A stretch of 63,935 bases of DNA. Source: Bacteroidales bacterium (lineage in GTDB: Bacteria > Bacteroidota > Bacteroidia > Bacteroidales > Bacteroidaceae). The DNA lies in NCBI GenBank assembly GCA_030528715.1, contig JAUMYJ010000008.1, positions 1-63,935 of the forward strand, given 5' to 3'. Below are positions 1 to 9,544 of this stretch, piece by piece. The notes beneath the pieces were generated by a model. It worked only from the letters and a program-made list of their open reading frames with translations. It was not told where the DNA came from and ran no database searches. The translations under genes were made by a program, and so were the position numbers. The stretch's first letter is position 1. Every line of letters begins with the position of its first letter.

Positions 1-47
1 CACAATTGTATCGTGTCGTGGCACAGCTGTACCGAGACTTGGCACAA
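1..47. repeat. 84-bp palindrome array, copy A (cut by window edge)
   Basis: The last two complete 21-bp units (6-26 and 27-47) and the final five bases of a preceding unit are visible; the rest lies outside the window. Each unit is an imperfect palindrome, TTGTRYCA-N5-TGGYACAA, and the array ends in TTGGCACAA like copies B and C. It sits about 125 bp upstream of the predicted gyrA promoter. No gene is seen in bases 48-249 apart from that promoter. Confidence 0.85.
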
Positions 48-172
48 TGCATAGGTTGGAAGTCGTGAGAGTAGATGTCTTTGATGAAAATGTTTGTTTT
101 TGTTAAAAGGCGTGCTGTGGGGCTGAAAATGCCCTTAAATCGAATTTCTCTGTAAAATACTTGTCTCGTGAT

Positions 173-203
173 TTGGTCAAGTCGCTAGAAAGCCGTAATT
201 TTG
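173..203 (+). promoter_or_regulatory. Predicted gyrA promoter (Bacteroidetes type)
   Basis: A -33 TTG at 173-175 and a -7 TAATTTTG at 196-203 are separated by 20 bp, matching the known Bacteroidetes primary-sigma consensus TTG-N19/20-TAnnTTTG. The start site would fall near 210, giving a leader of about 40 nt before the gyrA ATG. Confidence 0.7.
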
Positions 204-249
204 AATAATAAGCTAGATACAATAAAACGTAGAAAATAGATAATAACAC

Positions 250-2832
250 ATGGCGGATATAACAGACGATAATTTGCTAGAAGAAGGGTTTGCCGAGAGC
301 GACCGTATTATAAAGGTAAATATTGAGGATGAGATGCGATCGAGCTATATTGACTACTCGATGTCGGTAATCGTATCGCGTGCTTTGCCCGATGTGCGCG
401 ATGGCTTTAAGCCTGTACATCGTCGCATCCTCTATGGCATGCGTGAGTTAGGTTTGAGCCATAATAAGCCACCTCGTAAGTGTGCGCGTATCGTGGGGGA
501 TGTACTTGGTAAATATCACCCACACGGCGACTCTTCGGTGTATATGGCTTTGGTACGTATGGCACAGGAGTGGTCTATGCGCTGCCCTACGGTTATTGGG
601 CAAGGTAACTTTGGCTCAATAGATGGTGATGCCCCTGCCGCTATGCGTTATACTGAGGCTAAACTGAGCCCTATCGGTGAGTTCATGATGTATGACTTAG
701 AGAAGCAGACGGTGGATATGACCGAAAACTTCGATAATTCTACTAAGGAACCAACTGTATTGCCTACGCGTATTCCTAACCTCTTAGTAAATGGAGCGAA
801 TGGTATTGCTGTGGGTATGGCTACTAATGTCCCCACACATAACTTGGCCGAAGTTATTGATGGCTGTATTGCCTATATGGATAATACAGAGATTACGGTA
901 GATGAACTGATGCACCACATAAAGAGTCCTGATTTTCCTACGGGAGGGTATTTGCTGGGTACATCGGGTGCACGCCAGGCTTATGAAACGGGGCGTGGGC
1001 GTGTCGTCATTCGCGCGAAAACGAATATCGAGGTAGAAGGGCAACATGAGCGCATTGTGGTAACAGAGCTACCTTATGGCGTAAATCGTGCTGAACTCAT
1101 TACACATATTGTGCAGTTGGCAAAAGAAGGACGTGTAGATGGTATTGCTAACGCCAATGACGAATCGGGTCGTGAGGGGATGCGTGTCGTGGTAGACCTA
1201 AAACGTGATGCAAATGCTAATGTGGTGCTCAATAAGTTGTTTAAAATGACCGCATTGCAGACGAGTTTTAGTGTTAATACGATTGCGCTTGTGAAAGGTC
1301 GTCCTATGACACTTACGCTCAAAGACTGTTTGAAGTACTTCATAGAGCATCGCAACGATGTCGTAGTTCGTCGTACACAATACGACTTGGGTAAGGCGCG
1401 CGATCGTGCCCATATTATTGATGCACTCGTGATAGCTTGTGACCATATTGACGAGGTTATTAGTATAATTCGTGGGTCAAAAACTCCTTCGGATGCTGTC
1501 AATGCGCTGATGGAACGCTTCGGTTTCGACACTATCCAAGCACAAGCTATCGTAGACATGCGCCTGCGTCAGCTCACCAATACTAAAGTAGATGAGCTCT
1601 TGGCCGAGCAGGCTGAAATTGCAGCACGTATTGAGTATTTAGAGCGCGTGTTGAACGACGACACGTTCCGTAAGCAAGTGATTAAAGATGAGCTTATGGA
1701 AGTTAAGGAAAAATATGGCGATGTGCGCCGTAGCGAGATTGTTCCCTATGGTGAAGATTTTAACCCAGAAGACTTCTATGCTAACGATGAGGTTGTGATT
1801 ACGCTGAGTCGCGAAGGCTATATTAAGCGTACACCGCTGGCGGAGTTTCGTGCACAAGCTCGTGGAGGTGTTGGTAGTAAGGGAGGCAGTACACGTGATA
1901 AAGATTTTATAGAGTCAATTTACACGGCTACGATGCATAACACGATGCTCTTCTTTACAGCTAAGGGACGTTGCTATTGGCTTAAAGTGTATGAGCTACC
2001 CGAAGGAGCTAAGAATGCTAAGGGTCGTGCTATTCAAAACCTACTAAATATTGAGCCAGGAGACTCTATTAGTGCATGTCTCCATATTAAGAAACTCAAT
2101 GATGCTGATTTCTGTCAGTCGCACTATGTGGTATTCTGTACGAAGCAAGGTGTGATTAAGAAGACGCGCTTGGCAGACTACTCTCGCCCGAGAGCTAATG
2201 GTGTTATCGCTATTAACATCAATGAGGGTGACGATGTGATAAGCGTGGAGCTGACTAATGGCGAAAATGAACTCATAGTGGCTAATCGCGAAGGTCGTGC
2301 TGTACGCTTCAATGAAAATACGGTGCGTGTGATGGGGCGTGGTGCTACTGGGGTTAAAGCTATGACACTCGATACCGAAGTTGGTGATGAAGTGGTAGGT
2401 ATGGTTTGTGTGAACGACCCCTCTACCGAAACTATTATGGTGGTTAGTGAGCAAGGGTATGGTAAACGAAGCTCAGTAGAGGACTATCGTATTACGAACC
2501 GTGGCACAAAGGGAGTCAAAACACTCAATATCACTGAGAAAACGGGTAAGGTGGTGGCCATTAAGATCGTAACAGAAGAGCACGACTTAATGATTATCAA
2601 CCAGAGTGGTATTGCTATTCGTCTCAAAATGGAAGATGTGCGTGTGATGGGACGTGCTACGCAAGGTGTTCGTCTTATAAATTTAGGTAAGCGTAACGAT
2701 GTGATAGCTAGCGTATGTCGTGTGAACACGGAAAATGAAGAGGAGCTAGAAGCTGCTGAGAGTACAGATGCTACATCGAACGACACCTCCCTAGACACGT
2801 CTGTGGATAACACAACTGAATTGAATAACTAA
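250..2832 (+). CDS. gyrA: DNA gyrase subunit A
   Basis: Breakage-reunion subunit of gyrase, which introduces negative supercoils together with GyrB in the cytoplasm. The 860-residue length is normal. The N-terminal domain has the catalytic tyrosine in AAMRYTEA (Tyr134) and the quinolone-region motif HPHGDSSVY (about 90-98). The C-terminal half holds the repeated beta-pinwheel blades; its GyrA box is the loosened form QARGGVG, as I recall it from Bacteroides GyrA. The residue aligned with E. coli Ser83 is Ser95, but the one aligned with Asp87 is Met99. The tail (about 835-860) is acidic and low complexity. The TPR gene follows after 13 bp, so the two are probably cotranscribed. Confidence 0.97.
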   Translation: MADITDDNLLEEGFAESDRIIKVNIEDEMRSSYIDYSMSVIVSRALPDVRDGFKPVHRRILYGMRELGLSHNKPPRKCARIVGDVLGKYHPHGDSSVYMALVRMAQEWSMRCPTVIGQGNFGSIDGDAPAAMRYTEAKLSPIGEFMMYDLEKQTVDMTENFDNSTKEPTVLPTRIPNLLVNGANGIAVGMATNVPTHNLAEVIDGCIAYMDNTEITVDELMHHIKSPDFPTGGYLLGTSGARQAYETGRGRVVIRAKTNIEVEGQHERIVVTELPYGVNRAELITHIVQLAKEGRVDGIANANDESGREGMRVVVDLKRDANANVVLNKLFKMTALQTSFSVNTIALVKGRPMTLTLKDCLKYFIEHRNDVVVRRTQYDLGKARDRAHIIDALVIACDHIDEVISIIRGSKTPSDAVNALMERFGFDTIQAQAIVDMRLRQLTNTKVDELLAEQAEIAARIEYLERVLNDDTFRKQVIKDELMEVKEKYGDVRRSEIVPYGEDFNPEDFYANDEVVITLSREGYIKRTPLAEFRAQARGGVGSKGGSTRDKDFIESIYTATMHNTMLFFTAKGRCYWLKVYELPEGAKNAKGRAIQNLLNIEPGDSISACLHIKKLNDADFCQSHYVVFCTKQGVIKKTRLADYSRPRANGVIAININEGDDVISVELTNGENELIVANREGRAVRFNENTVRVMGRGATGVKAMTLDTEVGDEVVGMVCVNDPSTETIMVVSEQGYGKRSSVEDYRITNRGTKGVKTLNITEKTGKVVAIKIVTEEHDLMIINQSGIAIRLKMEDVRVMGRATQGVRLINLGKRNDVIASVCRVNTENEEELEAAESTDATSNDTSLDTSVDNTTELNN

Positions 2833-2845
2833 AAAACATAGCATT

Positions 2846-4087
2846 ATGATGAAACAAATGATGCTTACCACCTTGGCACTCGTAATGGCAGGTGGTATGG
2901 CAGCTCAGAATGGTTTGATTACCAAGGCAGAAGTGGCCATGAATGAAGGCAAACTCGATATGGCTGAAACTACTATTAACGAAGCGCTGGCTAGTGGTAA
3001 AACCAAAGATATGGTAAAGGCGCATCTTGTGCTTGGTAATATCAAGGTACGTCAAGCAAGTGCTGATGTAGATTTGGCTGTAAAGAAGCAGCCATTTGAT
3101 ACGGTGGCTTTTTATGATAAGCTGATGGGTGCGCTTAATGGCTTTGAGCAAAGCTATAAGCTAGATAATACGCCCGACGAAAAGGGGCGTGTAAAAGCGA
3201 AACACCTTGCAGAGCAAGCTAAGGGTGTAAAGAGCATCGCTACTTATTTTGTATATGCTGGTCAATGGTTTAACGCCTCTAAAGACTTTGCACGTGCTTT
3301 TAAGGCCTTTAAGGCTTATGGAGATATCTTTGACTCTCCTGTGTTAAGTGCAGAGCGTGAGGCACTCAAAGCGGGTGCTGCGGAAACGCTTACTGATGTG
3401 AATTTCTATGCAGTTATTATGGCTTCGCAAGCCAAAGACTATGCAGGTGTACTTGAGGTTGTAGACCGTTCATTAGCTGCTGGTGAGCACCTCAATGAGC
3501 TTTACATGTTCAAACTCAATGCTCAAGAAAAGCTGGGTAAGACTGTCGAGCGCGTAGAAACACTCAAAGAAGCCATGGAGCGTGTGGCTGACAATATGCC
3601 TTACATTAACGAACTCATTGGCTATTATAGCGAACAGGGTGATTCGGCTGCTGTGCGTAAACTGGGTAACGATCTCGTGAGCTCTTCGCCTAACACTGCC
3701 ACGCCTTTGTTGGTGCGTGCTGTTACGATCAACCAAAATTTCTTTAAAGATAATGTGGCTGCTCGTGAAGACCTTAACAAGGTGTTAGAGATAGAGCCTA
3801 ATAATGCTAAGGCGTTGGCTAGTGTGGCTATTGTTATCTACAATGATGTTCTTGACCTTACATCAAAGATGACTACAGATAGTCGCTCAAAGGCCTATCA
3901 GCAAGCTAAGGCAGTAATTCGTACACGCTGTGAAGAAGCATTACCTTATGCCGAAAAGGCACGTGCGAATGCGCCTGATGAGCCTAAAATTTGGGCAAAT
4001 ATTTTGCGTAACCTGTACTACGAGCTTGGCCAAAATGATAAGGGAAAAGAAATGACGGAGCTTCTAAATACGTTAACAAGTAAGTAA
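2846..4087 (+). CDS. Exported tetratricopeptide-repeat protein
   Basis: A 413-residue protein that begins with a signal peptide (MMKQMMLTTLALVMAGGMAA, likely cut before QNG). The rest is alanine-rich and helical with TPR-like repeats, for example around residues 24-60 (AEVAMNEGKLDMAETTINEAL) and near 310-330 (LNKVLEIEPNNAKALA). TPR proteins mediate protein contacts, so a periplasmic scaffold role is likely, but no specific function can be read. It lies 13 bp behind gyrA and ends at a strong bidirectional terminator. A second ATG three bases in is an alternative start. Confidence 0.85.
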   Translation: MMKQMMLTTLALVMAGGMAAQNGLITKAEVAMNEGKLDMAETTINEALASGKTKDMVKAHLVLGNIKVRQASADVDLAVKKQPFDTVAFYDKLMGALNGFEQSYKLDNTPDEKGRVKAKHLAEQAKGVKSIATYFVYAGQWFNASKDFARAFKAFKAYGDIFDSPVLSAEREALKAGAAETLTDVNFYAVIMASQAKDYAGVLEVVDRSLAAGEHLNELYMFKLNAQEKLGKTVERVETLKEAMERVADNMPYINELIGYYSEQGDSAAVRKLGNDLVSSSPNTATPLLVRAVTINQNFFKDNVAAREDLNKVLEIEPNNAKALASVAIVIYNDVLDLTSKMTTDSRSKAYQQAKAVIRTRCEEALPYAEKARANAPDEPKIWANILRNLYYELGQNDKGKEMTELLNTLTSK

Positions 4088-4109
4088 CTTACGCTCAAGT
4101 ATTAAACGT

Positions 4110-4154
4110 ATAATCCGCAATACGACCCCATTCTTGGGGAGTATTGCGGATTAT
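4110..4154. terminator. Bidirectional terminator between TPR gene and mutS2
   Basis: Arms ATAATCCGCAATAC (4110-4123) and GTATTGCGGATTAT (4141-4154) are perfectly complementary over 14 bp; the apex holds a further CCCC/GGGG pair. It separates two convergent genes and can serve both strands. Confidence 0.8.
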
Positions 4155-4187
4155 TATATATGCTTCTCTAGGAGCAATTTTGTTGAT

Positions 4188-6749
4188 TTAAGTTAGTTCT
4201 ACTACTGTAATGCCTGCTCCACCAAATTGGACATGCTCGTCTTGGAAGTGACGTACGGTAGGCATTGTGGCAAGTATCTCTCGGATGGCAATTTTAAGAG
4301 CCCCTGTGCCAGTACCATGTAAAATGCGTACTTGGCTGCTACCCACCATGACTGCTTCGTCAATATATTGCATTACTGCGTCTATAGCTTCGATTGCACG
4401 CAAACCACGTACATCAATACTTTGCTTAAAATTAAGACGCTTATCGCGCATTACTTCACGTGTTTCTTTGCTCACGAAAGTAGCAGCTGCTGTCAGAGCT
4501 GGGCGTTTGTTTGCCGGTGTTGGTAGAGCAGCATGTTCAAGATTTTTGAGCTTTATAGTGGTGAGTACTTCTCCAAAACGTACACGCGCTTCTTGTTTGC
4601 GCAACTCTTCAATAACACCGATAGTATGTTGACCTTTGATACGCACACTATCACCTTTGACCATGGAACGCTGAATTGTAGAGCTGGCTAGGGTAGGAGT
4701 TTTGTCGGCATTTGCTTTTTTATCTGCCTCTTGGCGTTTGCGTTCTTCGCGGCGTTGTTTGCGTTGCTCGATTTGCCTCATCTTTTTGAGTATAGTCTCA
4801 TCAGATAAACCCGTGGGGGTCTCTTCTATACTCTCTCGGAAGGCATTAAGGTCGGTACGTAGTTGTTTGGTACGTTCCTTTTCAGCTTGTACTTCGCGAA
4901 TTTCTAGGATTGTACGCTCAATTTGTGCATTGGCCTCTTTTAATAGAGCTTCGGCTTGTATTTTGGCTTCGTCTATGATATTTTTCCGCCTTGCTTCGAT
5001 GCTCTTGATATCACGTTCATGGCGATTGACAAGTTCATCAAGTTGTTTTTCTCGTTGATGTATTTTCTGTCGTTTATGCTCCCAATAGCGCTTGTCACGT
5101 ACGATATCTTGTAGGTATTTTTCTGTTTGTGTATAGTCGTTGCCTACTAAGTCTTTGGCGTGATTTATAACATCGTTAGGTAGCCCTATCTTCTGTGCGA
5201 TTTCGATAGCAAAGCTATTGCCTGGGTGACCAATTTCTAGTGTAAAGAGAGGGTTCATTTTTTGGCGGTCATAGAGCATCGCAGCGTTGGCAATCTCTGG
5301 GCAACTATCGGCAAAGAGTTTGAGATTTTGATAGTGCGTTGTGATGACACCATGGCATCCTTGTGCTACGAAACGCGATAGTATGGCTTCGGCTATGGCG
5401 CCACCGATGGTGGGTTCGGTACCTCCCCCAAACTCGTCAATGAGTAGTAGGCTAGCTTCGTTGGCATGGCGTAACGTGTGTTTCATGTGTGTGAGATGAC
5501 CCGAATAGGTGCTTAGCTCGTTCTCTATGTCTTGTCCATCGCCTATATCTATAAAGATGCGATCAAATAGCCCCATTTGTGAGTCGGGGTGTACGGGTAC
5601 TGGGATACCGCACTGCCACATGTATTGCAGTAGACCTACTGTCTTTAAGCAGACTGATTTACCACCAGCATTAGGGCCAGAGATGAGTACGATACGGTGT
5701 GTGTACCCCATCGTGATATTAAGTGGTATGGCCACTTTGCCATGCTTTTCGAGTGTTTGTCGTAAGATGGGGTGTACAGCCTCTCGCCAGTTTAGTTTAG
5801 TTTTTGTGCTAAACTGTGGAAAACTTGTTTTGTTTGCTATGCTCCATAATGCCTTGGCGCGCACAAAATCAAATTGTCCTAGTAGTAAGAACGCGGAGTG
5901 GATAGCATCAAGGTGTGGACGTAGTTCACTTGCAGCAGCTTGTAGTACTTTGATTACCTCTCTACGCTCTGCGGCTTGTAGCTCACGAATCTGATTGTTG
6001 GCATCAACGATTTCGCTAGGTTCTACATAGAGGGTTTTTCCCGTTGCAGACTCGTCATGTACGATACCACGTATGCGCCTTTTAGCTGCGGGGATAATTG
6101 GGATAACTAGGCGCCCATCGCGCATCGTGGGCGACCATTCTTTTTCGGCATATCCCTCAGCTTGTGCTTTGCGTAAAATGCTGTGTATCGTTGCTGATAT
6201 GCTACGTTCTGTGGCTTCTAGCTGACGACGAATTGTGTAGAGCTGTGTAGAGGCATTGTCTCGTATATGCCCAAACTTGTCAATTACTCTGTCAAGGCTA
6301 GATACTAGGGTGGGAAATGTCTCGTGGCTGGAAGTAAGGCGTTGTAGGTGTGGATAGCTGTAAGTGACAGGAGTCGTGCTGTGAGCTTCTTCGTTGGGTT
6401 CTCTGGTATTTTCACTCTTATTTAGAAAAACAAGAATTGCATTGAAACTACGTAATGCTTTTAGAAGTTCAAACAGCTCATCTTCGGCTAGATAGGTGTC
6501 AAAAGGGCGAATGCGATGGAGTGACTGTCGTAAGTCTCGACATGATTCGTTTGGAAACTCTACACCCTCTGAGAGAATACGGCAATATTCCTGCGTGCAG
6601 CCTAAGGCAAAGCGTACTTGTGCTGCATCGTTTGTAAACTGCATGTTAGCTACGTACTCTTCGCCTAATGTTGATTGGCATAAGGAGCTGATCTGATTGC
6701 GTATATCGTGAAAGCCTATCTTTAGCTCTAAATCGTTGGGATATATCAT
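4188..6749 (-). CDS. mutS2: Endonuclease MutS2
   Basis: MutS2 is a MutS paralogue lacking the mismatch-recognition domain; family members suppress recombination and, in some bacteria, rescue collided ribosomes. With the chosen start it has 853 residues. It shows a MutS core, a P-loop GPNAGGKS (about 358-365), the DEFGGGTEPTIG Walker B/signature block, a long charged coiled coil, and a C-terminal Smr nuclease domain (DVRGLRAIEA and the LHGTGTGAL motif). An ATG ten codons further upstream exists, but the predicted -7 element (6777-6784) overlaps it, so MIYPNDLELK at 6749 is the better start. Monocistronic. Confidence 0.95.
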   Translation of the reverse strand: MIYPNDLELKIGFHDIRNQISSLCQSTLGEEYVANMQFTNDAAQVRFALGCTQEYCRILSEGVEFPNESCRDLRQSLHRIRPFDTYLAEDELFELLKALRSFNAILVFLNKSENTREPNEEAHSTTPVTYSYPHLQRLTSSHETFPTLVSSLDRVIDKFGHIRDNASTQLYTIRRQLEATERSISATIHSILRKAQAEGYAEKEWSPTMRDGRLVIPIIPAAKRRIRGIVHDESATGKTLYVEPSEIVDANNQIRELQAAERREVIKVLQAAASELRPHLDAIHSAFLLLGQFDFVRAKALWSIANKTSFPQFSTKTKLNWREAVHPILRQTLEKHGKVAIPLNITMGYTHRIVLISGPNAGGKSVCLKTVGLLQYMWQCGIPVPVHPDSQMGLFDRIFIDIGDGQDIENELSTYSGHLTHMKHTLRHANEASLLLIDEFGGGTEPTIGGAIAEAILSRFVAQGCHGVITTHYQNLKLFADSCPEIANAAMLYDRQKMNPLFTLEIGHPGNSFAIEIAQKIGLPNDVINHAKDLVGNDYTQTEKYLQDIVRDKRYWEHKRQKIHQREKQLDELVNRHERDIKSIEARRKNIIDEAKIQAEALLKEANAQIERTILEIREVQAEKERTKQLRTDLNAFRESIEETPTGLSDETILKKMRQIEQRKQRREERKRQEADKKANADKTPTLASSTIQRSMVKGDSVRIKGQHTIGVIEELRKQEARVRFGEVLTTIKLKNLEHAALPTPANKRPALTAAATFVSKETREVMRDKRLNFKQSIDVRGLRAIEAIDAVMQYIDEAVMVGSSQVRILHGTGTGALKIAIREILATMPTVRHFQDEHVQFGGAGITVVELT

Positions 6750-6776
6750 GTAGATAATATAAACTATATAGTGCGA

Positions 6777-6784
6777 CAAAGATA
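6777..6784 (-). promoter_or_regulatory. Predicted mutS2 promoter -7 element
   Basis: The minus strand reads TATCTTTG, a perfect TAnnTTTG -7 element, about 28 bp before the chosen mutS2 start. I could not find a clear -33 TTG at the expected distance. Confidence 0.5.
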
Positions 6785-6867
6785 CGCATTTTGTTTCTCT
6801 TCTCCTAGCCGTTTTGTTGGCATATCGTTCGTATGATTACGCTTGAGGCGATATTTTGTGTGTTCAT

Positions 6868-6898
6868 TTGGCTATGTCGCTGTTTTTTTGTAACTTTG
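6868..6898 (+). promoter_or_regulatory. Predicted promoter of the GT5-like/DUF4270 pair
   Basis: TTG at 6868-6870 and TAACTTTG at 6891-6898 with a 20-bp spacer match the Bacteroidetes consensus. The start site would be near 6905, about 25 bp before the ATG. Confidence 0.7.
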
Positions 6899-6930
6899 CA
6901 TTCAAGCATTATAAGAATCGAATAGTATAG

Positions 6931-7749
6931 ATGAAGCGAAAAAAAATCCTGCATATAGCACAAGAAATACATCCCTACGTATCCGAGGGTGAAGCTGCGC
7001 TTGCAGAATATAGCGTTATTAAAGCTATCTCTACCAAGGGAGGCGAAGTGCGTGTATTTATGCCCAAATGGGGCGAAGTTAATGAGCGTCGTAACCAGTT
7101 GCATGAGGTAATCCGCCTTTCGGGGCTCAATATTGATGTAGACGATAGTGACCACTCGCTAATCATTAAGGTGGCCAATATTCAAGCTTTACGTACGCAG
7201 ATTTACTTCATCGACAACGATGATTTCTTTACTGGTCGTTTAATGGCTTATGACGAGGGGGGCAAAGTCTATGCTGATAATGTGCATCGTGCTGCGTTTT
7301 ATGCGCGTGGTGTACTCGAAACGGTAAAGCGTTTGCGCTGGAACCCTGATATAATTCACTGCCATGGCTGGATGTCGGCGATAGCGGTACTTTATATTAA
7401 GGAGCTTTATCGTGATTTACCTCAATTTGAGCATGCTAAGGTGGTCTTCTCTGCGTATGATGATATGCTTATAGGGCAGTCTACCGAAGACTTTTTAGGT
7501 GCGATTAGCCATAAAGAGGTTAATGCTGAAAGTTTGGCTAAAATGGGTCTTGATACGACGAAGTACGACGCACTCTATCAAATAGCTTTGCAATATGCTG
7601 ACGCCTTTGTAGCAGCTACGGCTGATGTTCCCGCTGAGGTGCTTGCATTTGCCGAAGAGCGTGGCCTACCTATGTTACACTATAACGAGGAGCAGGATTT
7701 AGCTACGATATATAGCGACTTTTATAGTCAACTTACAGCAGGCGAATAG
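6931..7749 (+). CDS. Glycogen synthase-like protein, N-terminal domain only
   Basis: A 272-residue protein that matches only the N-terminal Rossmann domain of GT5 glycogen/starch synthases (KILHIAQEIHPY at the start, PDIIHCHGWMSAI near 135-148). True enzymes have about 480 residues with a second Rossmann domain. The ADP-glucose-binding K-x-G-G motif is replaced by SEGE (18-21) and the C-terminal domain is absent, so it is unlikely to make glycogen. I recall similar short GT5-like proteins in other Bacteroidales, so this is a lineage paralogue, not fresh decay. The DUF4270 gene follows after 32 bp and should share its transcript. Role unknown. Confidence 0.8.
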   Translation: MKRKKILHIAQEIHPYVSEGEAALAEYSVIKAISTKGGEVRVFMPKWGEVNERRNQLHEVIRLSGLNIDVDDSDHSLIIKVANIQALRTQIYFIDNDDFFTGRLMAYDEGGKVYADNVHRAAFYARGVLETVKRLRWNPDIIHCHGWMSAIAVLYIKELYRDLPQFEHAKVVFSAYDDMLIGQSTEDFLGAISHKEVNAESLAKMGLDTTKYDALYQIALQYADAFVAATADVPAEVLAFAEERGLPMLHYNEEQDLATIYSDFYSQLTAGE

Positions 7750-7781
7750 TTATCTTTACCAAATTCTAAACATCTTGGCTT

Positions 7782-9251
7782 ATGTCCTTTTTCAAGCCAT
7801 TATATATTGCTGCAATATGCAGCTTTTCTGTCATAACGTCTTTTACTTCGTGTGATGACGACGTTACTAGTATCGGGCAGACCATACTGCCTAAGTATGA
7901 TAATATCACCACTACACAAGCTGTGTACAATGTTAATACAGCTACGCTTTTGCCCGATTCTATTTTAGTCAATAATACTAATGGGTATCTTGGCCGCCTC
8001 ATTGACCCTATTACGCGTGTAAGCACTACTAGTAATTATGTAGCACAATATGCCGTACTTGATGGATTTAGTTTTCCACCACAAGCACTTATGGCGCGTA
8101 ATGATGAGGGCAAAATCGAGGCAGACTCTGTTACCTTAATGCTCAACTTTAAGTCTTATCAAGGTGACTCGCTAGCACCGATGCGCTTGGGATTGTATGA
8201 ACTCTCTATGGATAATCCGTTGAGTGAGGGAACCTACTATTATAGTAATGTCGATTTGTCTAACTATGTAGATACTACCAGCAGCCTCAATCGTGCCATA
8301 AGCTACACGCTACGTGACCTTACACGTCCAGATTCGCTTTGGAACAATGCTAAATATTATAATAGTGTGCGTGTAAAGCTACCTAAAAGCTATGGTACAG
8401 CTATCCTCAATCACTATTATACTAAGCCCAATGACTTTGCTAGTACGTATCGTTTTATCCGAAATGTTGTACCAGGGTTTTACTTTAAAGTGTTAGATGG
8501 CTTAGGTGCAATGATGCACATCGAACATACAGCACTCAACGTTTATTTTACTTATCATACCGAGGCGAAGCCTGACTCTCTGATTGGTGGTATGGCTACT
8601 TTTGCAGGCACACAGGAGGCATTGCAGTTTACACTATCTACCAATGTTGGAGACCTTCAAGCCCAAGCTAACGCGTCAGACTATACACTAATAAAATCGC
8701 CAGGAGCAGCTTTTACAGCCGTAACACTACCTGTGGACTCTGTTTTCTTTGGACATGAAACAGACTCTATTACTGCCGCAGTACTATCATTACCGTGTCT
8801 CGTTGAGCCTCATGTAGCCACTGTTAGCGCACCATCTGCACTCCTATTGATACGTGCAAGAGATTATAAGGACTTTTTTGAGAAACGCCAAATCCCTAAT
8901 GGACATACAGCTTTCCTAACAACGTACAATAGGGACAAAAATGCTTATATTTATACTAATGTGGCCAACTTGATGGCGTCTTTACGTAGTGAATACGTTA
9001 GTATTGGCTTAGCTAAGACAGATACGCCCGAACAGTATGCTGCTAAGCTCGCAGCTTATACAGCCGCTAACCCCGATTGGAATAAGGCCTATCTTGTTCC
9101 TGTAGAAATAAGCTATGGTATTAGTGGAGAAGCTAAAACGAGTAGTCTTTTGAGTGTACGTCATGCCTCATCAGTAAGTTCCGCACGTTTGCTACGTGGT
9201 AATGATAATGGTGCACTAACACTATCGGTAATCTATGATAGTTATAAATAA
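7782..9251 (+). CDS. DUF4270 family lipoprotein
   Basis: 489 residues. The N-terminus is a hydrophobic signal with a lipobox, SFTSC, so the mature protein should be lipidated at Cys24 and carry acidic residues right after it (DDD), as is common for Bacteroidetes surface or outer-membrane lipoproteins. The family DUF4270 is recognised from the opening after the lipobox (SIGQTILPKYDNI) and overall length; its function is unknown. It is the second gene after the GT5-like gene and is followed by a terminator. Confidence 0.8.
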   Translation: MSFFKPLYIAAICSFSVITSFTSCDDDVTSIGQTILPKYDNITTTQAVYNVNTATLLPDSILVNNTNGYLGRLIDPITRVSTTSNYVAQYAVLDGFSFPPQALMARNDEGKIEADSVTLMLNFKSYQGDSLAPMRLGLYELSMDNPLSEGTYYYSNVDLSNYVDTTSSLNRAISYTLRDLTRPDSLWNNAKYYNSVRVKLPKSYGTAILNHYYTKPNDFASTYRFIRNVVPGFYFKVLDGLGAMMHIEHTALNVYFTYHTEAKPDSLIGGMATFAGTQEALQFTLSTNVGDLQAQANASDYTLIKSPGAAFTAVTLPVDSVFFGHETDSITAAVLSLPCLVEPHVATVSAPSALLLIRARDYKDFFEKRQIPNGHTAFLTTYNRDKNAYIYTNVANLMASLRSEYVSIGLAKTDTPEQYAAKLAAYTAANPDWNKAYLVPVEISYGISGEAKTSSLLSVRHASSVSSARLLRGNDNGALTLSVIYDSYK

Positions 9252-9277
9252 ATGAGTTTTTATATATCTCCTAGCTT

Positions 9278-9322
9278 AAATCCACATGGCTATATCCTTT
9301 GGGATAAACCATGTGGATTTTT
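9278..9322 (+). terminator. Rho-independent terminator after the DUF4270 gene
   Basis: AAATCCACATGG (9278-9289) pairs perfectly with CCATGTGGATTT (9309-9320) and is followed by two more T residues. It lies 26 bp after the stop codon. Confidence 0.8.
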
Positions 9323-9386
9323 AGGTATAGAAAAGAGCTCTTCTTTTTTTTCTATTTGGAGGTTGCAGTCTTCGCTCGAATGTTTG

Positions 9387-9442
9387 ATGTCCGAAGACAA
9401 TTGTCCGAAGACACCAGCCATTTGTCTGAGGTCTTCGGATAT
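9387..9442. repeat. Short direct and inverted repeat between convergent genes
   Basis: TGTCCGAAGACA occurs twice with 14-bp spacing (9388-9399 and 9402-9413). A third, inverted copy GTCTTCGGATAT (9431-9442) can pair with ATGTCCGAAGAC (9387-9398) over 12 bp with one wobble. The region lies between the DUF4270 terminator and the HAD gene terminator. I see no gene in 9252-9540. Confidence 0.6.
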
Positions 9443-9511
9443 AATCTAGTGCTTTATTGCCTAAATGTGCTATTGCCTGCAAAGTATGTATAGGCTAATA
9501 TAGAATTAGGA

Positions 9512-9544
9512 GAAAAAGTAAAGCGTAGGCAACTTCTCGCCTAC
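9512..9544 (-). terminator. Terminator of the nitroreductase-DUF2520-HAD operon
   Basis: On the minus strand GTAGGC, an 8-nt loop and GCCTAC form a hairpin (9525-9544) overlapping the HAD stop codon. It is followed by a T-rich stretch read from 9523 down to 9511. Confidence 0.65.

Noticed and set aside
9252-9449. 65-codon plus-strand ORF after DUF4270
   Set aside because: Spans the terminator hairpin and the TGTCCGAAGACA repeats; composition is not protein-like.
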